Position numbers and translations under genes: made by a program
Shown here: one piece after another, positions 14,807 through 22,266 of the stretch
How positions within the stretch are numbered: position 1 is the first letter of the stretch
How the letters are laid out: each line of letters begins with the position of its first letter
Notes under the pieces: generated by a model
What the model was told of the DNA's origin: nothing
The model's input: the letters and a program-made list of their open reading frames with translations, nothing else
Databases searched by the model: none
Assembly (NCBI RefSeq): GCF_000771745.2
Contig: NZ_JPSL02000040.1
Coordinates: 124,001-188,000 of the forward strand
DNA: 64,000 bases
Source: Thermus filiformis
GTDB lineage: Bacteria; Deinococcota; Deinococci; Deinococcales; Thermaceae
Direction: 5' to 3'

Positions 14807-17488
14807 ATGGACCCACTGGTCTTGGACGGCAACACCGGCTACCTCGAGGCCCTCTACGAGGAGTACCTGAAGGACCCCTTCGCCCTGCCCGAGGAGTGGC
14901 GGGCCTACTTCTCCGCTTTGCACCTGGAGGGGATGGGGCGAGAACGCCGGGAGGAGGTCACGGCCCCGGACGCGGGCTTCTACCTAAAGGTGGCCCGGCT
15001 CCAGGAGGCCTACCGCAATCGGGGCCACCTGGCGGCCCGGATAGACCCCTTGGGCCGCCCCCGTCCCCGGCCCCAGGACCTCAGCCTGGCCCACCACGGC
15101 CTCTCCGAGGCCGACCTGGACCGCCCCCTTCCCCTCCTCTTCGGCGCCCCCACCCTGCGGGCCCTCCTCGCCCGCTTGGAGGCCGCCTACACCGGGAGCC
15201 TGGGGGCGGACTTCGCCCACCTGGACGAGCCCGAGGAGCGGGAGTGGCTCATCGCCCGCCTGGAGGGGGAAAGGCCCTCCCTTTCCCCCGAGGTCCGGCG
15301 GCGGGCCCTGCGCAAGCTCCAGGAGGCGAGCCTTTTTGAGGAGTTCCTGCAGAGGAAGTACCTGGGGGCCAAGACCTTCTCCCTCGAGGGGCTGGAGGCC
15401 CTGGTCCCCCTTCTCACCGAGGCGGTGGGCGAGGCGGCCCGGCAGGGGGTGAAGGAGGTGGTCCTGGGCATGGCCCACCGGGGGCGGCTCAACGTCCTGG
15501 CCAACGTGGTGGGCAAGCCCTTTGACCACATCTTCCGGGAGTTTGAGGAGATCTTCCCCGAGGGCTACAGCGGGGACGTGAAGTACCACCTGGGCTACTC
15601 CAGCGACCAAGAGACCCCCCACGGGAAGGTCCACGTCTCCTTGACCTTCAACCCCAGCCACCTGGAGTTCGTGAACCCGGTGGTCCTAGGGCGGCTTCGG
15701 GCCAAGCAGGACCGCTTCGGCGACCGGGAGCGCAGGCGGGGCCTCGCCATCCTGGTCCACGGGGACTCGGCCTTCGCGGGGGAGGGGATCGTCCAGGAGA
15801 CCTTGAACCTCTCCCGCCTCGAGGGGTATGGGGTGGGGGGGACGCTCCACGTGGTGGCCAACAACCAGCTGGGCTTCACCACCACCCCCTCGGAGTACGC
15901 CTCCACCCGCTACCCCACCGACGTGGCCAAGATGCTTTCCGTCCCCATCTTCCACGTGAACGCCGAGGACCTGGACGCCGTCCTCTTCGCCTTGGGCCTG
16001 GCCCTGGAGTACCGCTTCCGCTTCGGGAAGGACGCGGTCATTGACCTGGTGGGCTACCGCCGCCGGGGGCACAACGAGACGGACGAGCCCACCTTCACCC
16101 AGCCCGGCATGTACGCCCTGATCGCCCAGAAGCCCCAGCCCTGGAAGGTCTACGCGGAGCGGCTGGTCCGGGAGGGGGTCGTCTCCTGGGAGGAAGTCCA
16201 GGCCTGGGAGAAGGCCTATTTGGAGCTTCTGGAAAGCCGCTTCGCCCAGGTGAAGGCCGAGCCGGGCCCGGTGCGGATCCACGAGCTCTCCGGCCTCTGG
16301 CAGGGATACCTGGGCGGGGAGGACCGGGCGGTGCCCGAGGTGGAGACCGGGGTGCCCCTGGAGGCCCTGCAGGGGCTCCTTAGGGGTCTGGCCCGCGTCC
16401 CCGAGGGGTTCCGGGTCCACCCCAAGCTGAAGCGGTTCCTGGAGGCCCGGCTGGAGATGGCCGAGGAGAAGCGGCCCGTGGACTGGAGCGCCGCGGAGGC
16501 CCTGGCCCTGGGGAGCCTGGCGGTGGAGGGCCACCCGGTGCGCCTCACGGGCCAGGACTCCCTCCGGGGCACCTTCACCCAGCGCCACGCCGCCCTCTTT
16601 GACGCCGAGACGGGCGAGCGGTACATCCCCCTCCAGCATTTGGCCGAGGGGCAGGCCCGGGTGGAGATCCACAACTCCCCCCTGTCCGAGGCCGGGGTTT
16701 TGGGGTTTGAGTACGGCTACAGCCTGGACACCCCCGAGGGCCTGGTGGCCTGGGAGGCCCAGTTTGGGGACTTCGTCAACGTGGCCCAGGTCTATATTGA
16801 CCAGTTCCTGGCCAGCGCGGAGGCCAAGTGGGGCCGGCTCTCCGGCCTGGTCCTCCTCCTTCCCCATGGCCTCGAGGGCCAAGGCCCCGAGCACTCCTCG
16901 GCCCGGCTGGAGCGCTTCCTCCAGCTCGCCGCCCAGGACAACCTCCAGGTGGCCTACCCCACCACCCCCGCCCAGCTCTTCCACCTCCTGCGCCGCCAGG
17001 TGAAAAGGCCCCTCCGCAAGCCCCTGGTGGTCATGACCCCCAAGAGCCTCCTCCGCCACCCCGAGGTGGTGAGCCCCTTGCGGGAGCTCGCACAGGGCCG
17101 GTTCCAAAAGGTCATCCCCGAGCGGGTGGCGAAGGCCCGCAAGGTCCTTTTGGTCTCGGGCAAGATCTACTACGATCTTCTGCAAAGGCGCCGGGAGCTA
17201 AAGGCCGAGGACGTGGCCATCGTGCGCCTCGAGCTCCTCTACCCCTTCCCCGAGGAGGAGCTCAAGGCGGCCCTGAGCCCCTTCCCCAAGAAGACCCCCG
17301 TGGTCTACGTCCAGGAGGAGCCGGAGAACCAGGGGGCCTGGTGGTACCTCTCCGCCCGCTTCTGCGGCGACCTCTTCGGCCACCCCTTCTCCGTGGTGGC
17401 CCGGCCCGAGTCCCCCGCCCCGGCGGTGGGCTCGTCTAAACTGCATAAGCTGGAGCAGGAGGCCCTTCTGGAGCGGGCCTTCCAGTAA
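14807..17488 (+). CDS. sucA: 2-oxoglutarate dehydrogenase E1 component
   Basis: 893 residues. The start ATG 14807 gives the conserved E1o N-terminus (NTGYLEALYEEYLKDPFALP) that docks to E2; the frame is open upstream but non-homologous. Thiamine diphosphate site: VHGDSAFAGEGIVQE...VVANNQLGF. Substrate His region GMAHRGRLN, and C-terminal transketolase-like domain with GFEYGYSLDTPEGLVAWEAQ. It decarboxylates 2-oxoglutarate and acylates the lipoyl group of E2. GGAAGG precedes the start, and TATTCT at 14791-14796 is a possible -10. Confidence 0.97.
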   Translation: MDPLVLDGNTGYLEALYEEYLKDPFALPEEWRAYFSALHLEGMGRERREEVTAPDAGFYLKVARLQEAYRNRGHLAARIDPLGRPRPRPQDLSLAHHGLSEADLDRPLPLLFGAPTLRALLARLEAAYTGSLGADFAHLDEPEEREWLIARLEGERPSLSPEVRRRALRKLQEASLFEEFLQRKYLGAKTFSLEGLEALVPLLTEAVGEAARQGVKEVVLGMAHRGRLNVLANVVGKPFDHIFREFEEIFPEGYSGDVKYHLGYSSDQETPHGKVHVSLTFNPSHLEFVNPVVLGRLRAKQDRFGDRERRRGLAILVHGDSAFAGEGIVQETLNLSRLEGYGVGGTLHVVANNQLGFTTTPSEYASTRYPTDVAKMLSVPIFHVNAEDLDAVLFALGLALEYRFRFGKDAVIDLVGYRRRGHNETDEPTFTQPGMYALIAQKPQPWKVYAERLVREGVVSWEEVQAWEKAYLELLESRFAQVKAEPGPVRIHELSGLWQGYLGGEDRAVPEVETGVPLEALQGLLRGLARVPEGFRVHPKLKRFLEARLEMAEEKRPVDWSAAEALALGSLAVEGHPVRLTGQDSLRGTFTQRHAALFDAETGERYIPLQHLAEGQARVEIHNSPLSEAGVLGFEYGYSLDTPEGLVAWEAQFGDFVNVAQVYIDQFLASAEAKWGRLSGLVLLLPHGLEGQGPEHSSARLERFLQLAAQDNLQVAYPTTPAQLFHLLRRQVKRPLRKPLVVMTPKSLLRHPEVVSPLRELAQGRFQKVIPERVAKARKVLLVSGKIYYDLLQRRRELKAEDVAIVRLELLYPFPEEELKAALSPFPKKTPVVYVQEEPENQGAWWYLSARFCGDLFGHPFSVVARPESPAPAVGSSKLHKLEQEALLERAFQ

Positions 17489-17497
17489 GGAGGAGAG

Positions 17498-17968
17498 ATG
17501 GAAGAACTCAAGGTGCCCTCCGTGGGCGAGTCCATCGTGGAAGTGGAAATCGGCGCTTGGCTGAAGAAGGAGGGGGAGGGCTTCGCCCAGGACGAGCCCC
17601 TGGTGGAGCTGATCACCGACAAGGCCACCCTGGAGCTCCCCGCCCCCTTCCCCGGGGTCCTGTCCAGAATCCTAAAGCGGACCGGGGAGGTGGCCCGGGT
17701 GGGGGAGGCCATCGCCCTTTTGGAGGCCAAAGCGGCCTCCGCCCCCGGGCCCCAGCCCCAGCCCCCGGCCGAGCCCGCCCGGGAGGAAGGCCCCCTGGCC
17801 ATGCCCGCCGCCGAGCGGCTCATGCAGCAGAAGGGGGTGGCCAAGGAGGAGGTGCAGGGCACGGGCCTGGGCGGGCGGATCCTCAAGGAGGACGTGGAGC
17901 GCCATCTGGCCCAGAAGGCTTCCCAGGCCGCCCCCTCCCCGGCAAGGGAGGGCATGACCTTCTCCTGA
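17498..17968 (+). pseudogene. sucB: sucB 5' part: lipoyl and E3-binding domains of 2-oxoglutarate dehydrogenase E2
   Basis: Codes for 156 residues: a lipoyl domain (IVEVEIGAWLKKEGE, lipoyl-Lys in ITDKATLELPAP), a Pro/Ala linker, and a peripheral-subunit-binding domain (AAERLMQQKGVAKEEVQGTG, GRILKEDVERHL). The frame leaves E2 homology after about 17945 and ends at TGA 17966. The catalytic domain follows in another frame from about 18030. Intact E2 is a single chain of about 400 residues, so this is a broken gene, or two separately made parts, or an assembly error. Good Shine-Dalgarno AAGGAGGAG before ATG 17498. Confidence 0.9.
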
Positions 17969-18029
17969 CAGAGTCCGGCCTAAACTGAAGGCGTGGCCAC
18001 GGTGCTGGTGGTGGAGGACGAGCCGCCCC
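17946..18029 (+). other. foreign segment inside sucB: promoter-like region plus response-regulator start
   Basis: The segment between the two sucB halves contains TAAACT (17981-17986), then GTG 17993 opening [11 protein letters not shown]. This is the typical first beta-strand and acidic pocket of a response-regulator receiver domain. From about 18025 the sequence is again E2 linker ([12 protein letters not shown]) in frame with the catalytic domain. Net length must be 1 modulo 3 because the frame shifts. Boundaries are uncertain by several bases. The GTG frame runs on as a chimeric 40-residue ORF ending at 18115. Confidence 0.75.
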
Positions 18030-18101
18030 GCCCCGCCGCCCGCACCCGCGCCCGCCCCGGCGCCCGCGGACCGGCCCTGGCGGCGGGACGAGGCCGTCCC
18101 C

Positions 18102-18779
18102 ATGACCCCTCTTAGGCGCCGCATCGCGGAGCGCCTCCTCCAGGCCAAGCAGACCACGGCCATGCTCACCACCTTCAACGAGGCGGACATGTCCCAGGTC
18201 ATCGCCCTCCGCAAGGAGCTGGGCGAGGCCTTCCAGAAGAAGCACGGGGTGAAGCTGGGCTTCATGAGCTTCTTCGTCAAGGCCGTGGTCCAGGCCCTGA
18301 AGGAGATCCCTGAGCTCAACGCGGAGATCCAGGGCGACTACATCGTCTACCACCGCTACTACGACATCGGGGTGGCCGTGGGGGGCGGGGAGGGGCTGGT
18401 CGTCCCCGTGATCCGGGACGCAGACCGGCTCTCCTTCGCCGAGATTGAGAAGGCCATCGCCGACTTCGCCGAGCGGGCCCGCACCCGGAAGCTCAAGCCC
18501 GACGAGCTCATGGGGGGCACCTTCACCATCACCAACGGGGGCGTGTACGGCTCCTTGAACTCCACCCCCATCCTCAACCCGCCCCAGGTGGGGATCCTGG
18601 GCATGCACGCCATCCAGGAGCGGCCGGTGGCCCGGGACGGCCAGGTGGTCATCCGGCCCATGATGTACCTGGCCCTCTCCTACGACCACCGCATCGTGGA
18701 CGGCCGGGAGGCGGTGACCTTCCTCCGCCGGGTCAAGGAGCTGGTGGAGAACCCGGTCCGGCTCCTTTTGGAGGTCTGA
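18102..18779 (+). pseudogene. sucB: sucB 3' part: E2 catalytic (succinyltransferase) domain
   Basis: 225 residues of the CoA-dependent acyltransferase core: [45 protein letters not shown] and the active-site signature [13 protein letters not shown]. The first in-frame ATG, 18102, falls exactly where the core begins, and the chimeric ORF from 17993 ends 14 bases inside it, so re-initiation could still make a free core. The catalytic residues are intact and no decay is seen. Followed directly by lpdA (TGA then ATG). Confidence 0.85.
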
Positions 18780-20153
18780 ATGCGGCGCCACCAGCTCCTC
18801 ATCATCGGGGCGGGGCCCGGGGGGTACGTGGCGGCCATACGGGCCGCCCAGCTGGGCCTGGACGTGGCGGTGGTGGAGCGGGAGAAGGCCCTGGGGGGGA
18901 CCTGCCTCCGGGTGGGGTGCATCCCCTCCAAGGCCCTTCTGGAGACCACCGAGCGGATCTACGAGGTGAAGAAGGGCCTTTTGGGGGCCAAGGTGGCGGG
19001 GCTCGAGCTGGACCTTCCCGCCCTCATGGCCCACAAGGACAAGGTGGTCCAGGCCAACACCCAAGGGGTGGACTTCCTCTTCAAGAAGAACAAAATCCAG
19101 CGCTACCTGGGCACGGCCCGCTTCCTCTCCGATCGGAAGGTCCTGGTGGAGGAGACGGGGGAGGAGCTCGAGGCCGAGCGCATCCTGATCGCCACGGGAA
19201 GCGCCCCCCTCATCCCCCCCTGGGCCCAGGTGGACTACGAAAGGGTGGTGACCTCCACCGAGGCCCTAAGCTTTTCCGAGGTGCCGCAGCGGCTCATCGT
19301 GGTGGGGGGTGGGGTGATCGGCCTCGAGCTCGGGGTGGTCTGGCACCGCCTGGGGGCGGAGGTGGTGGTCCTGGAGTACATGGACCGCATCCTTCCCACC
19401 ATGGACGCCGAGCTTTCCCGGGCGGCGGAGCGGGTCTTTAAGAAGGAGGGGCTTGCCATCCGCACCGGGGTCCAGGTGACCGCCGTCCTTCCCCAGAAGG
19501 GCGGGGCCCGGGTGGAGCTCAAGGACGGGGAGGTCCTGGAGGCGGACCGGGTCCTGGTGGCGGTGGGCCGGAGGCCCTACACCGAGGGGCTCCACCTCGA
19601 GGCGGCGGGCCTGGCCACGGACGAGAAGGGCCGGATCCCCGTGGACGAGCACCTGAGGACCCGCCTGCCCCACATCTACGCCATCGGGGACGTCATAAGG
19701 GGGCCCATGCTCGCCCACAAGGCCAGCGAGGAGGGGATCGCCGCCGTGGAGCACATGGTGACGGGCTATGGCCACGTGGACTACCAGGCCATTCCCAGCG
19801 TGGTCTACACCCACCCGGAGGTCGCCGGGGTGGGGTACACTGAGGAGGAGCTGAAGGCCCAGGGCATCCCCTACAAGGTGGGCAAGTTCCCCTACTCCGC
19901 CAGCGGCCGCGCCCGGGCCATGGGGGAGACGGAGGGCTTCGTCAAGGTCCTGGCCCACGCCCAGACGGACCGGATCCTGGGGGTGCACGCCCTCGGGGCC
20001 CGGGCGGGGGATATCCTGGCCGAGGCCGCCCTGGCCATTTACTTCAAGGCGAGCGCCGAGGACCTGGGCCGCGCCCCCCACGCCCACCCCTCCCTCTCCG
20101 AGATCCTCAAGGAGGCGGCTTTGGGGGCGTGGGAGAGGCCCATTCACCTCTAG
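18780..20153 (+). CDS. lpdA: dihydrolipoamide dehydrogenase (E3)
   Basis: 457 residues, flavoprotein disulfide reductase. FAD-binding LLIIGAGPGGYVAAIRAAQL, redox disulfide GGTCLRVGCIPSK, NAD-binding LIVVGGGVIGLELGVVW, FAD pyrophosphate-binding HIYAIGDV, and C-terminal catalytic HAHPSLSE (His-Glu). It reoxidises dihydrolipoyl groups of E2 with NAD+. ATG 18780 follows the sucB stop with no gap. It completes the sucA-sucB-lpdA operon and is intact, unlike sucB. Confidence 0.97.
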   Translation: MRRHQLLIIGAGPGGYVAAIRAAQLGLDVAVVEREKALGGTCLRVGCIPSKALLETTERIYEVKKGLLGAKVAGLELDLPALMAHKDKVVQANTQGVDFLFKKNKIQRYLGTARFLSDRKVLVEETGEELEAERILIATGSAPLIPPWAQVDYERVVTSTEALSFSEVPQRLIVVGGGVIGLELGVVWHRLGAEVVVLEYMDRILPTMDAELSRAAERVFKKEGLAIRTGVQVTAVLPQKGGARVELKDGEVLEADRVLVAVGRRPYTEGLHLEAAGLATDEKGRIPVDEHLRTRLPHIYAIGDVIRGPMLAHKASEEGIAAVEHMVTGYGHVDYQAIPSVVYTHPEVAGVGYTEEELKAQGIPYKVGKFPYSASGRARAMGETEGFVKVLAHAQTDRILGVHALGARAGDILAEAALAIYFKASAEDLGRAPHAHPSLSEILKEAALGAWERPIHL

Positions 20154-20169
20154 GCCCCGAAAAGTTTAC

Positions 20170-20203
20170 CCCCGGCCCGGGGCTACCGGGCCGGGGGTTT
20201 GGG
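20170..20203. terminator. bidirectional hairpin between lpdA and the subtilase gene
   Basis: Perfect 12-bp stem CCCCCGGCCCGG / CCGGGCCGGGGG with a 5-base loop. On the plus strand it is followed by TTTGGG; on the minus strand by TAAACTTTT. It lies between two convergent genes and can serve both. Confidence 0.85.
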
Positions 20204-20207
20204 TAGC

Positions 20208-22256
20208 CTAGTTGGTCTTCTTCAGCTCGAGGCGGTACTTGTTGAAGGGGCTGTTGTCCTCCCCGCCGCTTGCGATGGTGTAGCTGGTCACCACCAGGTA
20301 GTAGGTCCCATCCTGGGGGATGGTGAAGGCGATCTCCGAGTCGGTGACCTGGCCCGAGACGATGTCGTCGTTTTCCGCCAGGACATTCCCGTTAGAATCC
20401 ACAAGGAAGAGGTAGGAGTCCAGGGTGCCCCCCAGGCTGCTCTTGGCGTAGACCCGGGCCTGGATTTGGTCCCCCGCCTGGGCGGTGAAGGCGAACCAGT
20501 CGTAGTCCTGGGGCTGGCCGAAGATGTAGGCGAGCTGGGTGGTCGCGCCGTAGGCCAGGGGCTTAGCCTGGGCGGGCCCGTCGTTCGGCTCGTAGGGGTC
20601 GGTGGGGTTCAGGTCCACCGGGGTGCCCGTGAGGACCACTTCGAAAGTTTGGTTGCCCGAGGTGGCCGTGATGATCCGCTGGGAGGTGCCCCGATCCTCA
20701 GGAAGGCCGCCGGTGAGGCTCAGGTCGGGCCCGGCCACGTAGAGCTCGTACTCTCCTGGGGCGATCTCGTAGAACCAGGCCTCGCCGTTCTGGTCCGTCC
20801 GGGCCCAGTAGATGGGGGTGGGGTCGGTGGAGGAACCCGGGACGAGGTTCTTCCCGCGCAGGATCACGTCCACCAGAATCCCGGGCCGGTTGCCCGCGGG
20901 GTCGAGGTACTTCACCTTGACCTGGACCACCGAGCCCTTGGCGGGCAGGGCCTGGCACCCTTGGGCGAGCAGGCCGGCCAGTTTGCCCACGTTCAGGTGG
21001 CCCCAACCGATCTGGCGGCTAAAGTTGGGGTAGTCCCAGGTGGTGGTCTCCAGGGCGCGGCGCACCTGGTAGGGGGTGGCGTCCGGGCAGGCGGCCTTCA
21101 CCAGGGCGGCGGCGGCGGCGGTGTAGGGCCCGGAGAAGGAGGTGCCGGAGATGAGGCCGTACCCGCCACCGAGCCAGGTGGGGTTGGCCAGGAGGACGTC
21201 CAGCCCCGGGGCGGCGCTGGAGATGTGGCGGCCGTAGGTGGAGAAGTCCGTCTTCTTGCGGTTGCCGTCCGCGGCCGCGGAGGCGATGATCCCGGGGTAG
21301 CCCGCGGGGGTGCGGACCTCGTCCTTGTAAGAGTTGCCGGCGCTCGCCACCACCACCACGCCGTTTTGCAGGGCGTAGTCAAAGGCCTCCTTGACCAGGT
21401 TGCCGTAGCCCAGTCCCCCCCAGGAGTTGTTCAGAACCTGGGCCCCCTGGTTCACCGCCCAGACGATGCCCCGGGCCACGTAGAAATCGCCCACATAACT
21501 GGGCTGGAAGATGGCCACGGGGAGGAACTTGGCCTTGTAGGCCAGGCCCACGATGCCCCGCCCGTCCTTGGCGGCGCTGATGGTGGAGGCCACGAAGGTG
21601 CCGTGGGAGATGCTCTGAGGACCAAGGCTTTGGATGAAGTTTAGCCAGCCCTGGGCGGAGGTGTAGGTGGTGTTCGTCACCGGGTCGTAGGCCCTTCCCG
21701 CCCAGTTGGCGGCCAGGTCGGGGTGGGTCACGTCCGCCGGGTCGTCGATGACCGCCACCACCACCCCCTCCCCCTCAAACCCCGCTTGCCAGGCGGGCTG
21801 GGCGTTCAGGTTCTCGGGGCTTAGGGCGTACTGGGGGAGCTCGTCAAAGACCTCGCTCGCGGGGTTGCCCAGGACCTGGATGCCCCCAAAGCCCCGGGCC
21901 CGCTCCACCGGGTCGTCCTTAGGGGCTTGCACCCAGGCGTAGTTGGGCTCGGCGTAGCGGAGGCCCTTTAGCCCCTTGAGAAGGCGGCTCGCCTTTACCG
22001 CGTCCATGGGGGTCTCCACCAGGGCCGCCTTGAGCTCAGGGATGCGGGCCACCTCCCGTCCCTGGAGCTTTTGGATGGCCTCCTGGAGGGCCGCCTCGTT
22101 CGTATAGGCCACCACCACCTGCCCCCGGAGGTGGGGCACACCCTCCGAGGTGGTGATCTCCGAGGAAGGCTGGGGGGCCGGGTTCTGGCCCTGGGGGGCC
22201 TGCTGGGTGCAGGCGGCCAGGGCGAAGAGCAGGGGCAAAAGGTACTTGGCGCGCAT
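20208..22256 (-). CDS. subtilisin-like serine protease, lipoprotein (S8 family)
   Basis: 682 residues. The lipoprotein signal ends in LFALAAC, and GGAGG lies 5 bases before ATG 22256. A propeptide-like region (GQVVVAYTNEAALQEAIQKL ... YAEPNYAWVQ) precedes the S8 domain. The triad is Asp in VVAVIDDPADVTHPDL, His in SISHGTFVAST and Ser in ISGTSFSGP, with oxyanion Asn in NNSWGG. The His and Ser motifs deviate slightly from HGTHVAGT and GTSMAAP. Then come a linker domain and a C-terminal PPC domain (DYDWFAFTAQAGDQ ... GTYYLVVTSY). Likely an envelope-anchored protease. Second gene of the operon starting at 24594. Confidence 0.93.
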   Translation of the reverse strand: MRAKYLLPLLFALAACTQQAPQGQNPAPQPSSEITTSEGVPHLRGQVVVAYTNEAALQEAIQKLQGREVARIPELKAALVETPMDAVKASRLLKGLKGLRYAEPNYAWVQAPKDDPVERARGFGGIQVLGNPASEVFDELPQYALSPENLNAQPAWQAGFEGEGVVVAVIDDPADVTHPDLAANWAGRAYDPVTNTTYTSAQGWLNFIQSLGPQSISHGTFVASTISAAKDGRGIVGLAYKAKFLPVAIFQPSYVGDFYVARGIVWAVNQGAQVLNNSWGGLGYGNLVKEAFDYALQNGVVVVASAGNSYKDEVRTPAGYPGIIASAAADGNRKKTDFSTYGRHISSAAPGLDVLLANPTWLGGGYGLISGTSFSGPYTAAAAALVKAACPDATPYQVRRALETTTWDYPNFSRQIGWGHLNVGKLAGLLAQGCQALPAKGSVVQVKVKYLDPAGNRPGILVDVILRGKNLVPGSSTDPTPIYWARTDQNGEAWFYEIAPGEYELYVAGPDLSLTGGLPEDRGTSQRIITATSGNQTFEVVLTGTPVDLNPTDPYEPNDGPAQAKPLAYGATTQLAYIFGQPQDYDWFAFTAQAGDQIQARVYAKSSLGGTLDSYLFLVDSNGNVLAENDDIVSGQVTDSEIAFTIPQDGTYYLVVTSYTIASGGEDNSPFNKYRLELKKTN

Positions 22257-22266
22257 ACCGTCCTCC

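Noticed and set aside
17940-18110. Programmed frameshift in sucB
   Set aside because: The break is an insertion of about 80 bases with unrelated content, not a slippery site with overlapping frames.
17993-18115. 40-codon ORF as a gene in its own right
   Set aside because: After [11 protein letters not shown] it reads the E2 linker in the wrong frame, so it is a chimera. It may matter for re-initiation but is not an evolved protein.
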